Below, in pieces: positions 17,811 through 26,525 of a stretch of 64,000 nucleotides of DNA; the first letter of the stretch is position 1, and every line of letters starts with the position of its first letter. Location of the stretch: assembly GCA_963781305.1 (NCBI GenBank), contig CAWAFL010000001.1, positions 1,054,001-1,118,000 of the forward strand. Direction: 5' to 3'. The stretch is from DASXMT01 sp963781305. GTDB lineage: Bacteria; Actinomycetota; Acidimicrobiia; Acidimicrobiales; RAAP-2. Under the pieces are notes generated by a model. The model worked only from the letters and a program-made list of their open reading frames with translations, had not been told where the DNA came from and did not search any database. A program made the translations under genes and the position numbers.

Positions 17811-18619
17811 GCATCCGCTGGCGGAGCATGCTCTTCGTCCCCGGCAACCGAGCTGACCTGGCCGCCAAGGCGGCGCGGTCGACACCGGATGTCATCGTGC
17901 TCGACCTCGAGGATGCGGTTCCACCAGCGGCCAAGGCCCAGGCCCGGGCCACGGTTCAGGAGGCGGCGGCCGACCTGGGAACCGAGGTTCCCCTGTGCGT
18001 CCGGGTCAACCCACCAACCACGTCCTGGTTCGTGGACGACGTCGCCGCGTTGCCCGAAGGGCTGCTGGCCGTGGTGGTGCCGAAGCTCGAGTCCGCCGCC
18101 CAGCTCGCCGAGGTGGGCGAGGCGCTGCGCGGGCGCTCCGTCGTGGCCGGACTGGAGACGGTGCGGGGTGTAGCGGATGCCCGGGATGTGCTCGTCGCAC
18201 CCGTTGTCGCGTGCTACTTCGGAGCCGAGGACTACGTTGCCGACCTCGGCGGTATCCGGACCGACGGCAACGACGAGGTGGCGTACCCACGGTCGTACGT
18301 AGCCATGGCTGCCCGCATGGCCGGTGTACCGGCTTTGGACATGGTCACCGTTGACTTCGGCCACGACGACCGCTTCGTTGGAGAGTCACTCCAGGCGAGG
18401 GCACTGGGCTACGCCGGCAAGTTGTGCATCCATCCGGCGCAGGTGAAATTGGCCAACGAGGCGTTCCGCCCCTCGGCCGAGGAGATCGACTGGGCGAGCC
18501 GTCTCCTCGAAGCCTTCGAGCAGGCCGGCGGCATGACCATCGCCTTCGAAGGCATGATGGTCGACGAGGTCGTCGCCGCCCGGGCCACGGCCATCCTTGC
18601 CGCTGCCGATGGCGGTTAG
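17807..18619 (+). CDS. HpcH/HpaI aldolase/CitE-like CoA-ester lyase
   Basis: A 270-residue CitE-like TIM-barrel lyase, which cleaves or condenses acyl-CoA thioesters such as malyl- or methylmalyl-CoA with a divalent metal. It begins RSMLFVPGNR, where an arginine binds the acid. It contains LDLEDAVPPAAK near residue 30, RVNPP near 66, the metal-binding GAEDYVADLG near 140 and KLCIHPAQV near 205. Length matches stand-alone CitE-like enzymes, not citrate lyase complexes. Four-base overlap with the MaoC gene suggests a hydratase-lyase pair, as in mesaconyl/methylmalyl-CoA chemistry. Substrate is inferred from context only. Confidence 0.88.
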   Translation: MSIRWRSMLFVPGNRADLAAKAARSTPDVIVLDLEDAVPPAAKAQARATVQEAAADLGTEVPLCVRVNPPTTSWFVDDVAALPEGLLAVVVPKLESAAQLAEVGEALRGRSVVAGLETVRGVADARDVLVAPVVACYFGAEDYVADLGGIRTDGNDEVAYPRSYVAMAARMAGVPALDMVTVDFGHDDRFVGESLQARALGYAGKLCIHPAQVKLANEAFRPSAEEIDWASRLLEAFEQAGGMTIAFEGMMVDEVVAARATAILAAADGG

Positions 18620-18683
18620 ACCTGGACACGTCGACCCCAACTCGGGTCGAGGCCTCTACGACCACCCGAGCTCCGGCTCGTCG

Positions 18684-19418
18684 CTAAACGGAGGCGATGG
18701 CCCCCTGGTCGGCTTCGCCCAGGTAGCGGTCGAGGACCTCTTGTTGGGCCTGACTGGCTGCTCCCGACCAACCCACCTGGCCCCGGGTGAGGATGATGCA
18801 GTGGTCGGCCAGTTGTAAGGCCCGGTGCACGAACTGTTCGATGAGCACGATGGTGATCCCGGACTTTCTGGCCACGTCCAGGCTCTGGAACACGGTCTCG
18901 GCCACCAGGGGGGCCAGCCCGAGCGACATCTCGTCGGCGATGATGAGCCGGGGAGGAACGGCCAGGGCCCGGGCGAGGGCCAGCATCTGTTGCTCGCCAC
19001 CGGAGAGGGAGCCAGCCCGCTGCATGCGCCGGGCCCCGAGCACGGGGAAGAGGTCGATGGCGGCGTCGATGGCCGGGGCCCGTTCGTTGCGCTTCTCCTG
19101 GCCCACGGCCATGCGCAGGTTGTCCACCACCGAGAGCCCGGGGAAGATGCCCCTGCCCTCGGGGATGTAGGTGAGCCCGAGCTTTCTGATCTTGTGGGCC
19201 TGGTGCCCGGTGATGTCGGTGCCGTCGAAGGTGATTTTGCCCTTGGAGGCAGGGACGAGGCCCGAGGCGGTGCGGGCCAGGGTGGACTTCCCCGCACCGT
19301 TGGCCCCGAGGACGGCGAGCACCGATCCGGGGGCCACGTCCAACGAGACGCCGAAGAGGGCCTGGGAGGTGCCGTATCTGACGTCGAGGTTCTCCACCCG
19401 GAGCAGCGGCTCGGTCAT
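18684..19418 (-). CDS. livF: branched-chain amino-acid type ABC transporter ATPase LivF
   Basis: A 244-residue ATPase of the LivF group. Walker A is GANGAGKST (38-46), the LivF-type Q-loop region is IPEGRGIFPGLSV, the signature is LSGGEQQMLALARAL near 137 and Walker B is LIIADEMSLGLAP. It powers import of a branched-chain amino acid, amide or small acid across the inner membrane. The start overlaps the LivG stop by ATGA, and it is the last gene of the livHM-livG-livF unit. In catabolic clusters of this sort such transporters often take up the aromatic or alicyclic growth substrate. Confidence 0.93.
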   Translation of the reverse strand: MTEPLLRVENLDVRYGTSQALFGVSLDVAPGSVLAVLGANGAGKSTLARTASGLVPASKGKITFDGTDITGHQAHKIRKLGLTYIPEGRGIFPGLSVVDNLRMAVGQEKRNERAPAIDAAIDLFPVLGARRMQRAGSLSGGEQQMLALARALAVPPRLIIADEMSLGLAPLVAETVFQSLDVARKSGITIVLIEQFVHRALQLADHCIILTRGQVGWSGAASQAQQEVLDRYLGEADQGAIASV

Positions 19419-20440
19419 GGCTCGTCTGATCCCTGTGCTCGATCGTCTGGTGCTCGATCGTCTGGTGCTCGATCGTCTGGTGCTCCACCGTCTGGTGCTG
19501 TGGGCTCTCGGTCGGTCGGCTCTGGTGCTGTGGGCTCCAGGTCGGTCCTGGCTGCGGTCACGTTCTCGTCCCCCAGGTAGGCCGAGCGCACCGCAGCGTT
19601 GTTGCGCACCGCTTCGGGGCTGCCCTCGGCGATGAGCTCGCCGAAGTCGAGCACGTAGATGTGGCTGGACAGTGCGAGCACGGTGGCCACGTCGTGTTCG
19701 ACCATGAGGAGGGACACCTGGCGCTCGCCCTCGTCCACCACCCGGCGGAAGGCCGAGGCCAGGTTCTCACTCTCGTGCATGTCGAGGCCCGAGAGGGGCT
19801 CGTCGAGCAGGACCACGTCGGGCTGGGTGGCCAGGGCCCTCCCCACCTCGACCAGCCGGGAGGTCCCGAGGGGCAGGGCGGCCACGGGGGCCTTCGCCAC
19901 CCTGGTCAGGTCCAACAGCTCCAAGAGGGCATCGACCCGGTCGTTCTCTGAGGCGGGGGCGGGTAGGAGGGCGAGCGGGTTGGCCATGTCCTGCCACAGG
20001 CGCTTGCGGGCAAAGCGCACCCTGTGGGCCAACACCAGGTGCTCACGGACGGTCAGGCCCAAGAACAGCTCGGGCTGCTGGAAGGTCCGGGCCATGCCCT
20101 TTCTGGCTCTGGCCTGGGGGCTCGACCGGGTGACGTCGGCCCCGCCCAGATAGACCCGGCCCGAGGCGGGGGACAGAAGGCCCGAGAGCACGGCGAACAG
20201 GGTGGACTTCCCGGCACCGTTCGGGCCCACCAGGCCGATGATCGAAGACGGCGGGACTTGGAGGCTGACCTCGGAGAGGGCGACCAGGCCGCCGAAGCGC
20301 ACGGTGACCCCGGTGGCCGACAACACGGTGTTGGCCGTTGGGCCTGGTTTCGCCAGCGCCGTGGCTGTGGCCGTGGCTCCCCCGCTCACTGCATCGCTTA
20401 CTCCCCCGCCCACTGTGCCATTGGTTTCGGCTGTGGTCAT
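19415..20440 (-). CDS. livG: branched-chain amino-acid type ABC transporter ATPase LivG, extended tail
   Basis: A 341-residue LivG-type ATPase. Walker A is GPNGAGKST near residue 69, the LivG-type segment is RTFQQPELFLGLTVREHL, and Walker B is VVLLDEPLSGLD. The usual LSGG signature is changed to LPLGTSRLVEV, which is unusual and may weaken ATP hydrolysis by this subunit. The protein has a long Ala/Thr-rich N-terminal extension (about 40 residues) and an acidic C-terminal tail of about 45 residues with three DDRAP repeats encoded by 15-base tandem repeats. It overlaps livHM upstream and livF downstream by four bases each. Confidence 0.9.
   Translation of the reverse strand: MTTAETNGTVGGGVSDAVSGGATATATALAKPGPTANTVLSATGVTVRFGGLVALSEVSLQVPPSSIIGLVGPNGAGKSTLFAVLSGLLSPASGRVYLGGADVTRSSPQARARKGMARTFQQPELFLGLTVREHLVLAHRVRFARKRLWQDMANPLALLPAPASENDRVDALLELLDLTRVAKAPVAALPLGTSRLVEVGRALATQPDVVLLDEPLSGLDMHESENLASAFRRVVDEGERQVSLLMVEHDVATVLALSSHIYVLDFGELIAEGSPEAVRNNAAVRSAYLGDENVTAARTDLEPTAPEPTDREPTAPDGGAPDDRAPDDRAPDDRAQGSDEP
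19441..19500. repeat. 15-base tandem repeats in the 3' end of livG
   Basis: GATCGTCTGGTGCTC is present three times without change (19441-19485), and a fourth degenerate copy follows to 19500. Similar sequence recurs downstream to about 19550. On the coding strand the unit gives the DDRAP repeats. Because the unit is a multiple of three, copy-number change keeps the frame. Confidence 0.9.
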
Positions 20441-22452
20441 GTGGGCACCTCTTCGACCACGGGCGTGGTGTCACCGGCGGGCGCACCGGCGGTGGCCAGG
20501 ACCCCGATGGGCTGGAGGGGCTGGCGCCGGTTGGCCAGGTGCAACAGGCCCCGGCGCAGGTATTGGCCGTATTGGGCCACGGTCCCGTCGGGGAACTTGG
20601 CCACCCCGATGGCCCCGAGTCCGAAGAGCACCGGCGGGATCTGGGCCGTCCAGGCGGGCAGGTAGGCCTGGAACAGTCCGGGGATCAAGGTGAAGGCCAA
20701 CCCGGCCACGAGGGCGGCCACGTTCGAGCGCACCCCGATGGTGACGAGGACGGCCAGCCACACCACGCCCAAGAAGGTGGCGAAGTTGGCCGGCTGGGCC
20801 GTGGTCTGGGCCGTGACCAAAAAGCCCCCGCCGATGCCGGCGACCAGGGCCCCGAGCCCGGCCACGATGATCTTCATGGGCACGACGGAGATGCCCATGG
20901 TCCGTGACCCCGGCTCGCTCCAGCGCACGGCGTTCAAAGCCAGCCCCGTGGTCGATCGTCGGAGGTTCACGATGAACAGAGCCACGAGGGCAAAGGCCCC
21001 GAGGCACACGTAGGCAAAGGCGTGGTCGGTCGAGGCCCAGGTGGGTCGGAGCACGTTCACCCCGAGGCCCTGGTTCTGGAAGATGCCGAGGGTGAACACC
21101 AGGTTCTCCATCAACAATCCGAAGGTCAAGGTGACGAGGGCCACGTAGAGCCCACCGAGGCGGATGGTGAGAAAGCCGATGATGAGCCCCATGGGCAGAG
21201 CGACCAGGCCCCCGACGACGATGGCGGCGAGGATGGGCCAGCCGTGGTTGGTGGCCAGCTGGGAGGCGGTGAGGCCACCGACGCCGGCAAAGGTGATCTG
21301 GCAGAGCCAGATCATGCCCCCCTCCCCGGTGACCAGGGTGAAGGACAAAAAGATGATGGCGTAGGCGAAGGCCTGGGCCACGAGGCCCACCCAGAAGCCC
21401 TGGACCACGATGGGCAACACGGCGGCGATGGCGATGAGGACGAGCGGCCCCCCGTATTTGGAGATGAAGCCGAGCGAGCCCGAATCGAGGGCGCTGGAGG
21501 TGGAGCCGGCCAGTTGGGATTCCCCCTGGGGGATGATGGCCATGTCGAGTGCCCCGCCCACCCGCTCGGTCTCTGAGACCTGACCTCTCCGGATGAGGTT
21601 GTAGAGCAAGAAGACGGCGATGAACATGAAGGGGACGGCGTCGACGATCTCGGTGGTCACGCTGGAGCTGGGCGGCAGGTAGCGCTGGATGAGCGAGGTG
21701 ACCACGCCCATGAGCAAACCGACGATCACCGCGATGGGCAGGCTCTTCAACTTGGCCGCCACCACGGCGGCAAAGGCGGCGGCGATCAACAAGGTGAAGT
21801 TCCCCGGGTCGAGGCCGATGATCGGCGCAGCCAGCACCCCGGCCAGGCCGGCGAAAAAGGTGCTGACCGCCCACACCCCGATGGAGACAGCACTGGGGCT
21901 CGTCCCCGACAGGGCGGTCATCGACGGCGAGTCGACCATGGCCCTGACCTTTAAGCCCACGTCGGTGTAGCGCAGGACCACGGCCCCGGCCACCACCGTT
22001 GCCACCACGCAGATGTAGACGATGATCTGGTCCATGGTCACCGGCACGCCGATGAAGTCGAAGACCCGGACCGGCTCGGGGGCAAGGCCGGGGGCCTTCA
22101 AGATGGCCCCCGATCCGAAGATCAGGGTGGCAATGGCCGGGATGGTGACCAACAGCCCGAGGGTGGCCACCACTTTGATCAGCGGGGAGGAGAGCCGCAG
22201 GTAGCGGAACAGCACGAAGTACAAAAAGACGCCGAGGGCCGGTCCGGCGATCACGACGGCGACCACGCCCGAGGGGGCGATGCCCCAGTTCAGCTGGGAG
22301 TGCAGGTAGTAGTAGAAGCGGGCGATGAAGTAGGCGAGGGCTCCGAAGGCGAAGTTCAAGATGCCCGAGGAGACATAGGTGATGACCAACCCGGCCGAGG
22401 CGATGGCGTAAATGCCACCGAGCACCAGCCCGGCGATCACGTATTGAAGCAT
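20437..22452 (-). CDS. fused LivH-LivM permease of branched-chain type ABC transporter
   Basis: A 671-residue membrane protein that joins both permease subunits. Residues 1-290 are LivH-like, with MLQYVIAGLVLGGIYAIAS and GLVITYVSSGILNFAFGA at the start and many membrane helices. A soluble linker of about 45 residues follows. Residues 335-640 are LivM-like, with AFAYAIIFLSFTLVTGEGGM and RLGGLYVALVTLTFG. Each half has the expected helix-rich pattern. Normally these are separate genes; here one continuous frame encodes both, with no stop or start between them. It is first in the operon, with ATG 22452 and a ribosome site just upstream (AGGGGGGAAG on the coding strand). Confidence 0.9.
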   Translation of the reverse strand: MLQYVIAGLVLGGIYAIASAGLVITYVSSGILNFAFGALAYFIARFYYYLHSQLNWGIAPSGVVAVVIAGPALGVFLYFVLFRYLRLSSPLIKVVATLGLLVTIPAIATLIFGSGAILKAPGLAPEPVRVFDFIGVPVTMDQIIVYICVVATVVAGAVVLRYTDVGLKVRAMVDSPSMTALSGTSPSAVSIGVWAVSTFFAGLAGVLAAPIIGLDPGNFTLLIAAAFAAVVAAKLKSLPIAVIVGLLMGVVTSLIQRYLPPSSSVTTEIVDAVPFMFIAVFLLYNLIRRGQVSETERVGGALDMAIIPQGESQLAGSTSSALDSGSLGFISKYGGPLVLIAIAAVLPIVVQGFWVGLVAQAFAYAIIFLSFTLVTGEGGMIWLCQITFAGVGGLTASQLATNHGWPILAAIVVGGLVALPMGLIIGFLTIRLGGLYVALVTLTFGLLMENLVFTLGIFQNQGLGVNVLRPTWASTDHAFAYVCLGAFALVALFIVNLRRSTTGLALNAVRWSEPGSRTMGISVVPMKIIVAGLGALVAGIGGGFLVTAQTTAQPANFATFLGVVWLAVLVTIGVRSNVAALVAGLAFTLIPGLFQAYLPAWTAQIPPVLFGLGAIGVAKFPDGTVAQYGQYLRRGLLHLANRRQPLQPIGVLATAGAPAGDTTPVVEEVPT

Positions 22453-22797
22453 GGATGCTTCCCCCCTTTCCCTACGTCAGCGCCACAGTCCTACCACGCG
22501 CGTTGTCGCTCTTGATCCACACTCGGCCTCACCGGACCGAACCCTCAGTTGACCACGGCGCGTGGCCAGGGTTTCGCCCCTTTTACTTTTCGTTGGGGAG
22601 CGACCCAGTAGCCGAACATTAGTGTCCCGTCTCGTCGACTGCCAGCCCTTCTTTTGTGCTCACGATACGTTCATATGACCCCTACTTGACCGCTCACATG
22701 CCGGATCGTAAGCTCACCGCAACATATTCCGTTGGTCAGTTCCGCCATAAGCGGGGGTCGGCACTAGGTCAACATTGAGCATTATCGGGGGGAACAC
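22453..22797. other. 345-base divergent regulatory region between livHM and livK
   Basis: There is no convincing reading frame. It is more AT-rich than its surroundings, with runs of T and A around 22575-22590 and ATACGTTCATATG near 22665. It holds the livK promoter and must also hold a livHM promoter, so transporter and binding protein can be controlled together. No riboswitch fold could be recognised by eye. Confidence 0.6.
22686..22714 (+). promoter_or_regulatory. sigma-70 type promoter of livK
   Basis: TTGACC (22686-22691) and TAAGCT (22709-22714) are 17 bases apart, the best -35/-10 match in the region. Transcription from it would leave a leader of about 75 bases before GTG 22798. Confidence 0.6.
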
Positions 22798-24042
22798 GTG
22801 CGTTTTACGCTGGTTAAGGCCGCAACGACGGCCGTCGCAGTGATGGGGCTCGCAGCCTCTGTCGGAGTACCGGCCTCCACCGCCTCGGCGGCGGCCACCG
22901 GTTCCCCCATAAAGATCGCGCTGATCACCTCGGAGACGGGGGAGGCCGCCGCCGAATTCCAGAGTTCGCCGCAGGGCTTTCTGGCTCGCATCGACTTGCA
23001 GAATGCCGAGGGTGGCGTCAACGGGCACAAGATCGTTCCCATCGTGATCAATGACCAGGGCAGCCTCACCCAGGTGGCAACGGGCACCCAGCAGGCCATC
23101 TCGGAGGGAGCCATCGGCATCGTGGCCGTGACGCCCTTCTTCTTCGGCGCCTATAAGTATCCACAGCAGGCTGGTATCCCCGTGACCGGCGGAGCATTCG
23201 ACGGCCCCGAGTGGGGCGAGCAGCCCAACACCAACATGTTCGATTCCGACGGCGCCGCCACCAGCACGGCCGTCCCCGTCAACGACGGTGTCGGCAAGTT
23301 CTTCAAGTCCAAGGGGGGCACCGTCCTCGCCGCCTACGGGTACGGCGTGTCGCCCACTTCGGCCCACTCCGCCATCGGAACAGCAAAGTCGGCCAAGCTG
23401 GCCGGCCTGAAGGTGGGCGTACTCGACACCTCGATCCCCTTCGGTGGCGTCAACTTCACCACCCAGGTCTTGGCGGCCAAGCAGGCGCACATCAACACTC
23501 TCTACGCCGGATTGGACAACAACTCCAACTTCGCCCTCGTCACCGCGTTGAAGCAGGCCGGGGTCAAGCTGAAGGTGGCCGAGTTTCCGACTGGGTACGA
23601 GCCCGACATCATCAACACCCCGGCGTGGCAATCCGTTCAGGGCGTCTACTTCGTCTCCGAGTTCCGTCCGACCTCCCTGCCCAATCCCGGCACGGTCCAG
23701 ATGGCCAATGCCCTACTCAAGTATCAGAACCGCCCGTTGAAGAACTTCCCCACCTACAACATCTACGAGGCATACCTGGGCGCCGACCTGATGATCAAGG
23801 GCCTGCAGCTGGCCGGGAAGAACCCCACCTCAGCCGGGGTCATCACGGCGCTGCGTGGCGTGAAGTCCTACAACGGCAACGGAATCCTGCCTGTCTCCAT
23901 CAACTACTCGACGGACTTCGGCAAGGCCGCTCCGATCTCTTGTGGCTGGTACATGCAGGCACAGAAGAACGGGTTCGTGGCCAACAGCACCCAGCCAACG
24001 TGCGGGAAGACCCTCTCGGGTACGACGTCTCTGTCGTCCTAG
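22798..24042 (+). CDS. branched-chain amino-acid type ABC transporter substrate-binding protein (LivK-like)
   Basis: A 414-residue secreted binding protein. Residues 1-32 are a Sec signal peptide (basic MRFTLVK, hydrophobic VAVMGLAASVGV, then a probable AxA cleavage site at ASAAA). No lipobox cysteine follows it, so release or another anchor is needed. The mature part starts IKIALITSETGEAA, a type I periplasmic-binding fold, with the hinge LNGHK-like VNGHKIVPIVINDQG. A pair of cysteines near the C-terminus (CGWYM, PTCGK) may form a disulfide. GTG 22798 follows GGGGGGAA. Divergent from the permease operon; it would deliver the substrate to it. Ligand unknown. Confidence 0.9.
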   Translation: MRFTLVKAATTAVAVMGLAASVGVPASTASAAATGSPIKIALITSETGEAAAEFQSSPQGFLARIDLQNAEGGVNGHKIVPIVINDQGSLTQVATGTQQAISEGAIGIVAVTPFFFGAYKYPQQAGIPVTGGAFDGPEWGEQPNTNMFDSDGAATSTAVPVNDGVGKFFKSKGGTVLAAYGYGVSPTSAHSAIGTAKSAKLAGLKVGVLDTSIPFGGVNFTTQVLAAKQAHINTLYAGLDNNSNFALVTALKQAGVKLKVAEFPTGYEPDIINTPAWQSVQGVYFVSEFRPTSLPNPGTVQMANALLKYQNRPLKNFPTYNIYEAYLGADLMIKGLQLAGKNPTSAGVITALRGVKSYNGNGILPVSINYSTDFGKAAPISCGWYMQAQKNGFVANSTQPTCGKTLSGTTSLSS

Positions 24043-24065
24043 CCACGACCGTGGCCGTCGGTGCA

Positions 24066-24461
24066 ATGGGACCAATCGATCAGGGGGCGTCGCACATCCT
24101 CACGCTCATGCAGATGCAGCCGGTCGAGGACCCCGAGATGGGACCGGCGCTCGAGATGGAGCTTCGCCCGGAGGTCAGCAACCCCCACGGGAGTCTGCAC
24201 GGCGGGTTGATGGGGGCGCTGATCGAGTGCGGTGCCGCCGGGTGTGCTGTCCGTGCCTCGGGTTCGGTCAACATCGTCGCCTCGGACATGAACATCCGCT
24301 TCCTGAGCACGGTGAGCGTCGGTCCGGCGCGCGTGGTCTGCGAGGTGCTGCGCCAGGGGCGACGGAACATCATCGTCCAGGCCTCGGTGATCGACATCGG
24401 CGACGACCGGAAGCTGGTGGCTTCGTCCACCCTGTCGTACTCGTTGCTCGACGGCCCATGA
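24066..24461 (+). CDS. PaaI-type hotdog thioesterase
   Basis: A 131-residue hotdog-fold protein with the PaaI/YbgC-like motif NPHGSLHGGLMGALIECGA (residues 38-56). This is the active loop that hydrolyses acyl-CoA thioesters; the aspartate or glutamate of the central helix is the E of ALIECG. Such enzymes free CoA from dead-end intermediates. It starts 23 bases after livK ends and precedes an SDR on the same strand, so it may be read from the livK promoter. A related gene lies at 62632-63075. Confidence 0.82.
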   Translation: MGPIDQGASHILTLMQMQPVEDPEMGPALEMELRPEVSNPHGSLHGGLMGALIECGAAGCAVRASGSVNIVASDMNIRFLSTVSVGPARVVCEVLRQGRRNIIVQASVIDIGDDRKLVASSTLSYSLLDGP

Positions 24462-24489
24462 TGGCCGTGAGCAGGACGGGGGGAACCGG

Positions 24490-25248
24490 ATGAGCGCACA
24501 TAACGGGCGGACCTACGTGGTGAGCGGGGCGGCCAGCGGCATCGGCAAAGCGCTCTCCCTCCAACTGTTGGCCGAAGGGGCCAGCGTGATCGCCCTCGAC
24601 CGCGACGTGGGCGCCATCGACCAGCTCTCCGACGAGGGCCGGTCCTTCGAAGGGGCGCTCCTGTCGACGGCCGTCGACGTCTCCGACGAGGCCGCGGTGG
24701 CCGATGCCATCGAAACGGCCGTGGGCACCCTGGGCCCGCTGGCCGGCGTCGCCACTTGTGCGGGGATCTTCGTCGGTGGGGACTTCGCCCCGATCGCCGA
24801 CATCGAGCTCGACCACTTCCTCTCCGTTCTCAGTGTGAACCTGGTGGGAACCTTCCTCGTGACCAAGCACGGTCTCCGCCACCTCCAGCGGCCCGGCGGT
24901 TCCGTGGTCACGGTGGGGTCCACCGCCGCGCTCCGCGGACACGGGAGGGGCGCCGGCTACACGGCGTCCAAGGGCGGCGTCGTTGCCTTTACCCGGTTGG
25001 TGGCCGCCCAGTACGGCTCGGAGGGCATCCGAGCCAATTGCGTGTGCCCGGGTGGGACGAACACGCCGATGACCATGGGCGCATTCACCACGCCCGAGGG
25101 CCTGGCGGCGATGCGCGCCACCTACCCGCTCCAGCGGGCGGGCGAGGCCCACGAACCCGCCGCGGTGATCTCGTTCCTGCTCTCCGATGCTGCCTCGTTC
25201 GTCACCGGGACCACCATCCCCGTCGACGGCGGCGTGGTCATCGCCTGA
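24490..25248 (+). CDS. short-chain dehydrogenase/reductase
   Basis: A 252-residue classical SDR. It has VSGAASGIGKAL near residue 11, CAGIF near 92 in place of NNAG, the serine in TVGSTAAL near 142, and the YTASK pair near 157. LDRD after the second strand suggests NAD(H). The C-terminus TGTTIPVDGGVVIA is standard. It follows the thioesterase by 28 bases and ends 85 bases from the convergent P450. Probably a hydroxyacyl-CoA or alcohol dehydrogenase; substrate unknown. Confidence 0.88.
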   Translation: MSAHNGRTYVVSGAASGIGKALSLQLLAEGASVIALDRDVGAIDQLSDEGRSFEGALLSTAVDVSDEAAVADAIETAVGTLGPLAGVATCAGIFVGGDFAPIADIELDHFLSVLSVNLVGTFLVTKHGLRHLQRPGGSVVTVGSTAALRGHGRGAGYTASKGGVVAFTRLVAAQYGSEGIRANCVCPGGTNTPMTMGAFTTPEGLAAMRATYPLQRAGEAHEPAAVISFLLSDAASFVTGTTIPVDGGVVIA

Positions 25249-25333
25249 CCCGCGTCACCACCCGTCAAGCTGTCGGCTGGGCGGCGGGTATTCGATCGAC
25301 CTCGAAGCTCGGCCACCCGGCCGGCGGCGTCGA

Positions 25334-26521
25334 CTACCAGATAAGCGGCAGCTTCTCGATCTGACGCAGACCGACCATGTACTCGAGCTCGGTCCCTGGG
25401 ACGATCTCGTAGTCGGGGATCCGCTTGTGCCACTCCCGCAATGTGGTCCGGAGCTCCAGACGGGCCAGGTGCGAGCCCAGGCAGCGGTGGACGCCACCGC
25501 CGAAGGCCAGGTGCTTGTTGGGCTGGCGAGTGAGGTTCACGGTCTCGGCGTCGGGCAGGGCCCGCTCGTCGGTGTTGGCCGACCCGATGCTGATGCCTAC
25601 GTGATCACCCTTGTGGATCGGGCACCCACCGACCTCGGCGTCCTGGGCTGCAACCCGGGCCACCCCGGTGACCGGGCTCTCCCAACGCAGGAGCTCTTCC
25701 ACCGCGGAAGGGATGATGGTGGGGTCGGCGATGATCGCCCGACGCTGCTCGGGGTTCTGGGCCAGGTAGGCGAAGAAGCACTCGAGGGTGTCGGTCACCG
25801 TGTCCAGACCGGCCAGGATGAACAGGAAGCAGATGCCGATGATCTCGTCCTGCTCCAGACGGGCCCCGTCGACCTCGGCGGCCAGGAACCTGCTCAACAG
25901 GTCCTCTTGCGGTTGGCGTCGGCGATCGTCTAGGGCCTGAGCGAAGTAGCCCTCGATCTCGGCGGCCGTCGCCCGTTGTAATTTCCGCATCTCCTCCAGG
26001 TCAGTCGTTTGCGGTCGGAGGATCCCGTTCTTCATGCCCAAGAACATGTCGAGATCGGACAAGGGCAGCCCGAGCAGCCGGAGGAACACCGAGGAGGGAA
26101 GGGGCTCGGCCAGAGCGGTGGTGAACTCGCACGACCCCTGGTCGATGAAGGAGTCCATGAGCTCGTTGACCAGGCGGGCGATGTCCGGCTCGATCAGGTT
26201 CATCTGCTTGGGGGCGAAGATCGGGTCGAGCAGCTTCCGGTACTTGGAGTGATCGGGCGGGTCGACCTGCAGCGGGATGAGGGGCACGGTCTGGCCCAGG
26301 TCCACCGCCTCCATGGCCGAGGAGAAGATGTCCGGGTGCTGGAGGGCGAAATCCACTTCGGCCCGCCGCATGACCTGGAACCCTCCGAGGGGACCGGGCA
26401 CGATGGGCGCCGCGTCCCGGGCCTCTTTGTAGAGGGCCTGGGGATTGCCCGCCCGCGTCATGTCCATGAACGCAGAGGCGTCGAACGGTTCGCTGGTGGT
26501 TACGTCCTGGGTGTCGGTCAT
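25334..26521 (-). CDS. cytochrome P450 monooxygenase
   Basis: A 395-residue bacterial class I P450. The I-helix oxygen motif is LAGLDTVTD near residue 235, the ExxR pair is in EELLRWE near 275 and the heme-binding loop is FGGGVHRCLGSHLAR near 340, with the cysteine ligand present. It would hydroxylate a hydrophobic or terpenoid-like substrate with electrons from a ferredoxin, for which the protein at 59708-59899 is a candidate. ATG 26521 is chosen: it lies four bases after the upstream amidohydrolase stop, and the longer frame runs into that gene. Co-transcribed with the amidohydrolase. Confidence 0.92.
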   Translation of the reverse strand: MTDTQDVTTSEPFDASAFMDMTRAGNPQALYKEARDAAPIVPGPLGGFQVMRRAEVDFALQHPDIFSSAMEAVDLGQTVPLIPLQVDPPDHSKYRKLLDPIFAPKQMNLIEPDIARLVNELMDSFIDQGSCEFTTALAEPLPSSVFLRLLGLPLSDLDMFLGMKNGILRPQTTDLEEMRKLQRATAAEIEGYFAQALDDRRRQPQEDLLSRFLAAEVDGARLEQDEIIGICFLFILAGLDTVTDTLECFFAYLAQNPEQRRAIIADPTIIPSAVEELLRWESPVTGVARVAAQDAEVGGCPIHKGDHVGISIGSANTDERALPDAETVNLTRQPNKHLAFGGGVHRCLGSHLARLELRTTLREWHKRIPDYEIVPGTELEYMVGLRQIEKLPLIW

Positions 26522-26525
26522 CGGC

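Noticed and set aside
22453..22797. Riboswitch or small RNA in the liv divergent region
   Set aside because: No conserved fold could be recognised by eye, and the region is explained by a promoter.
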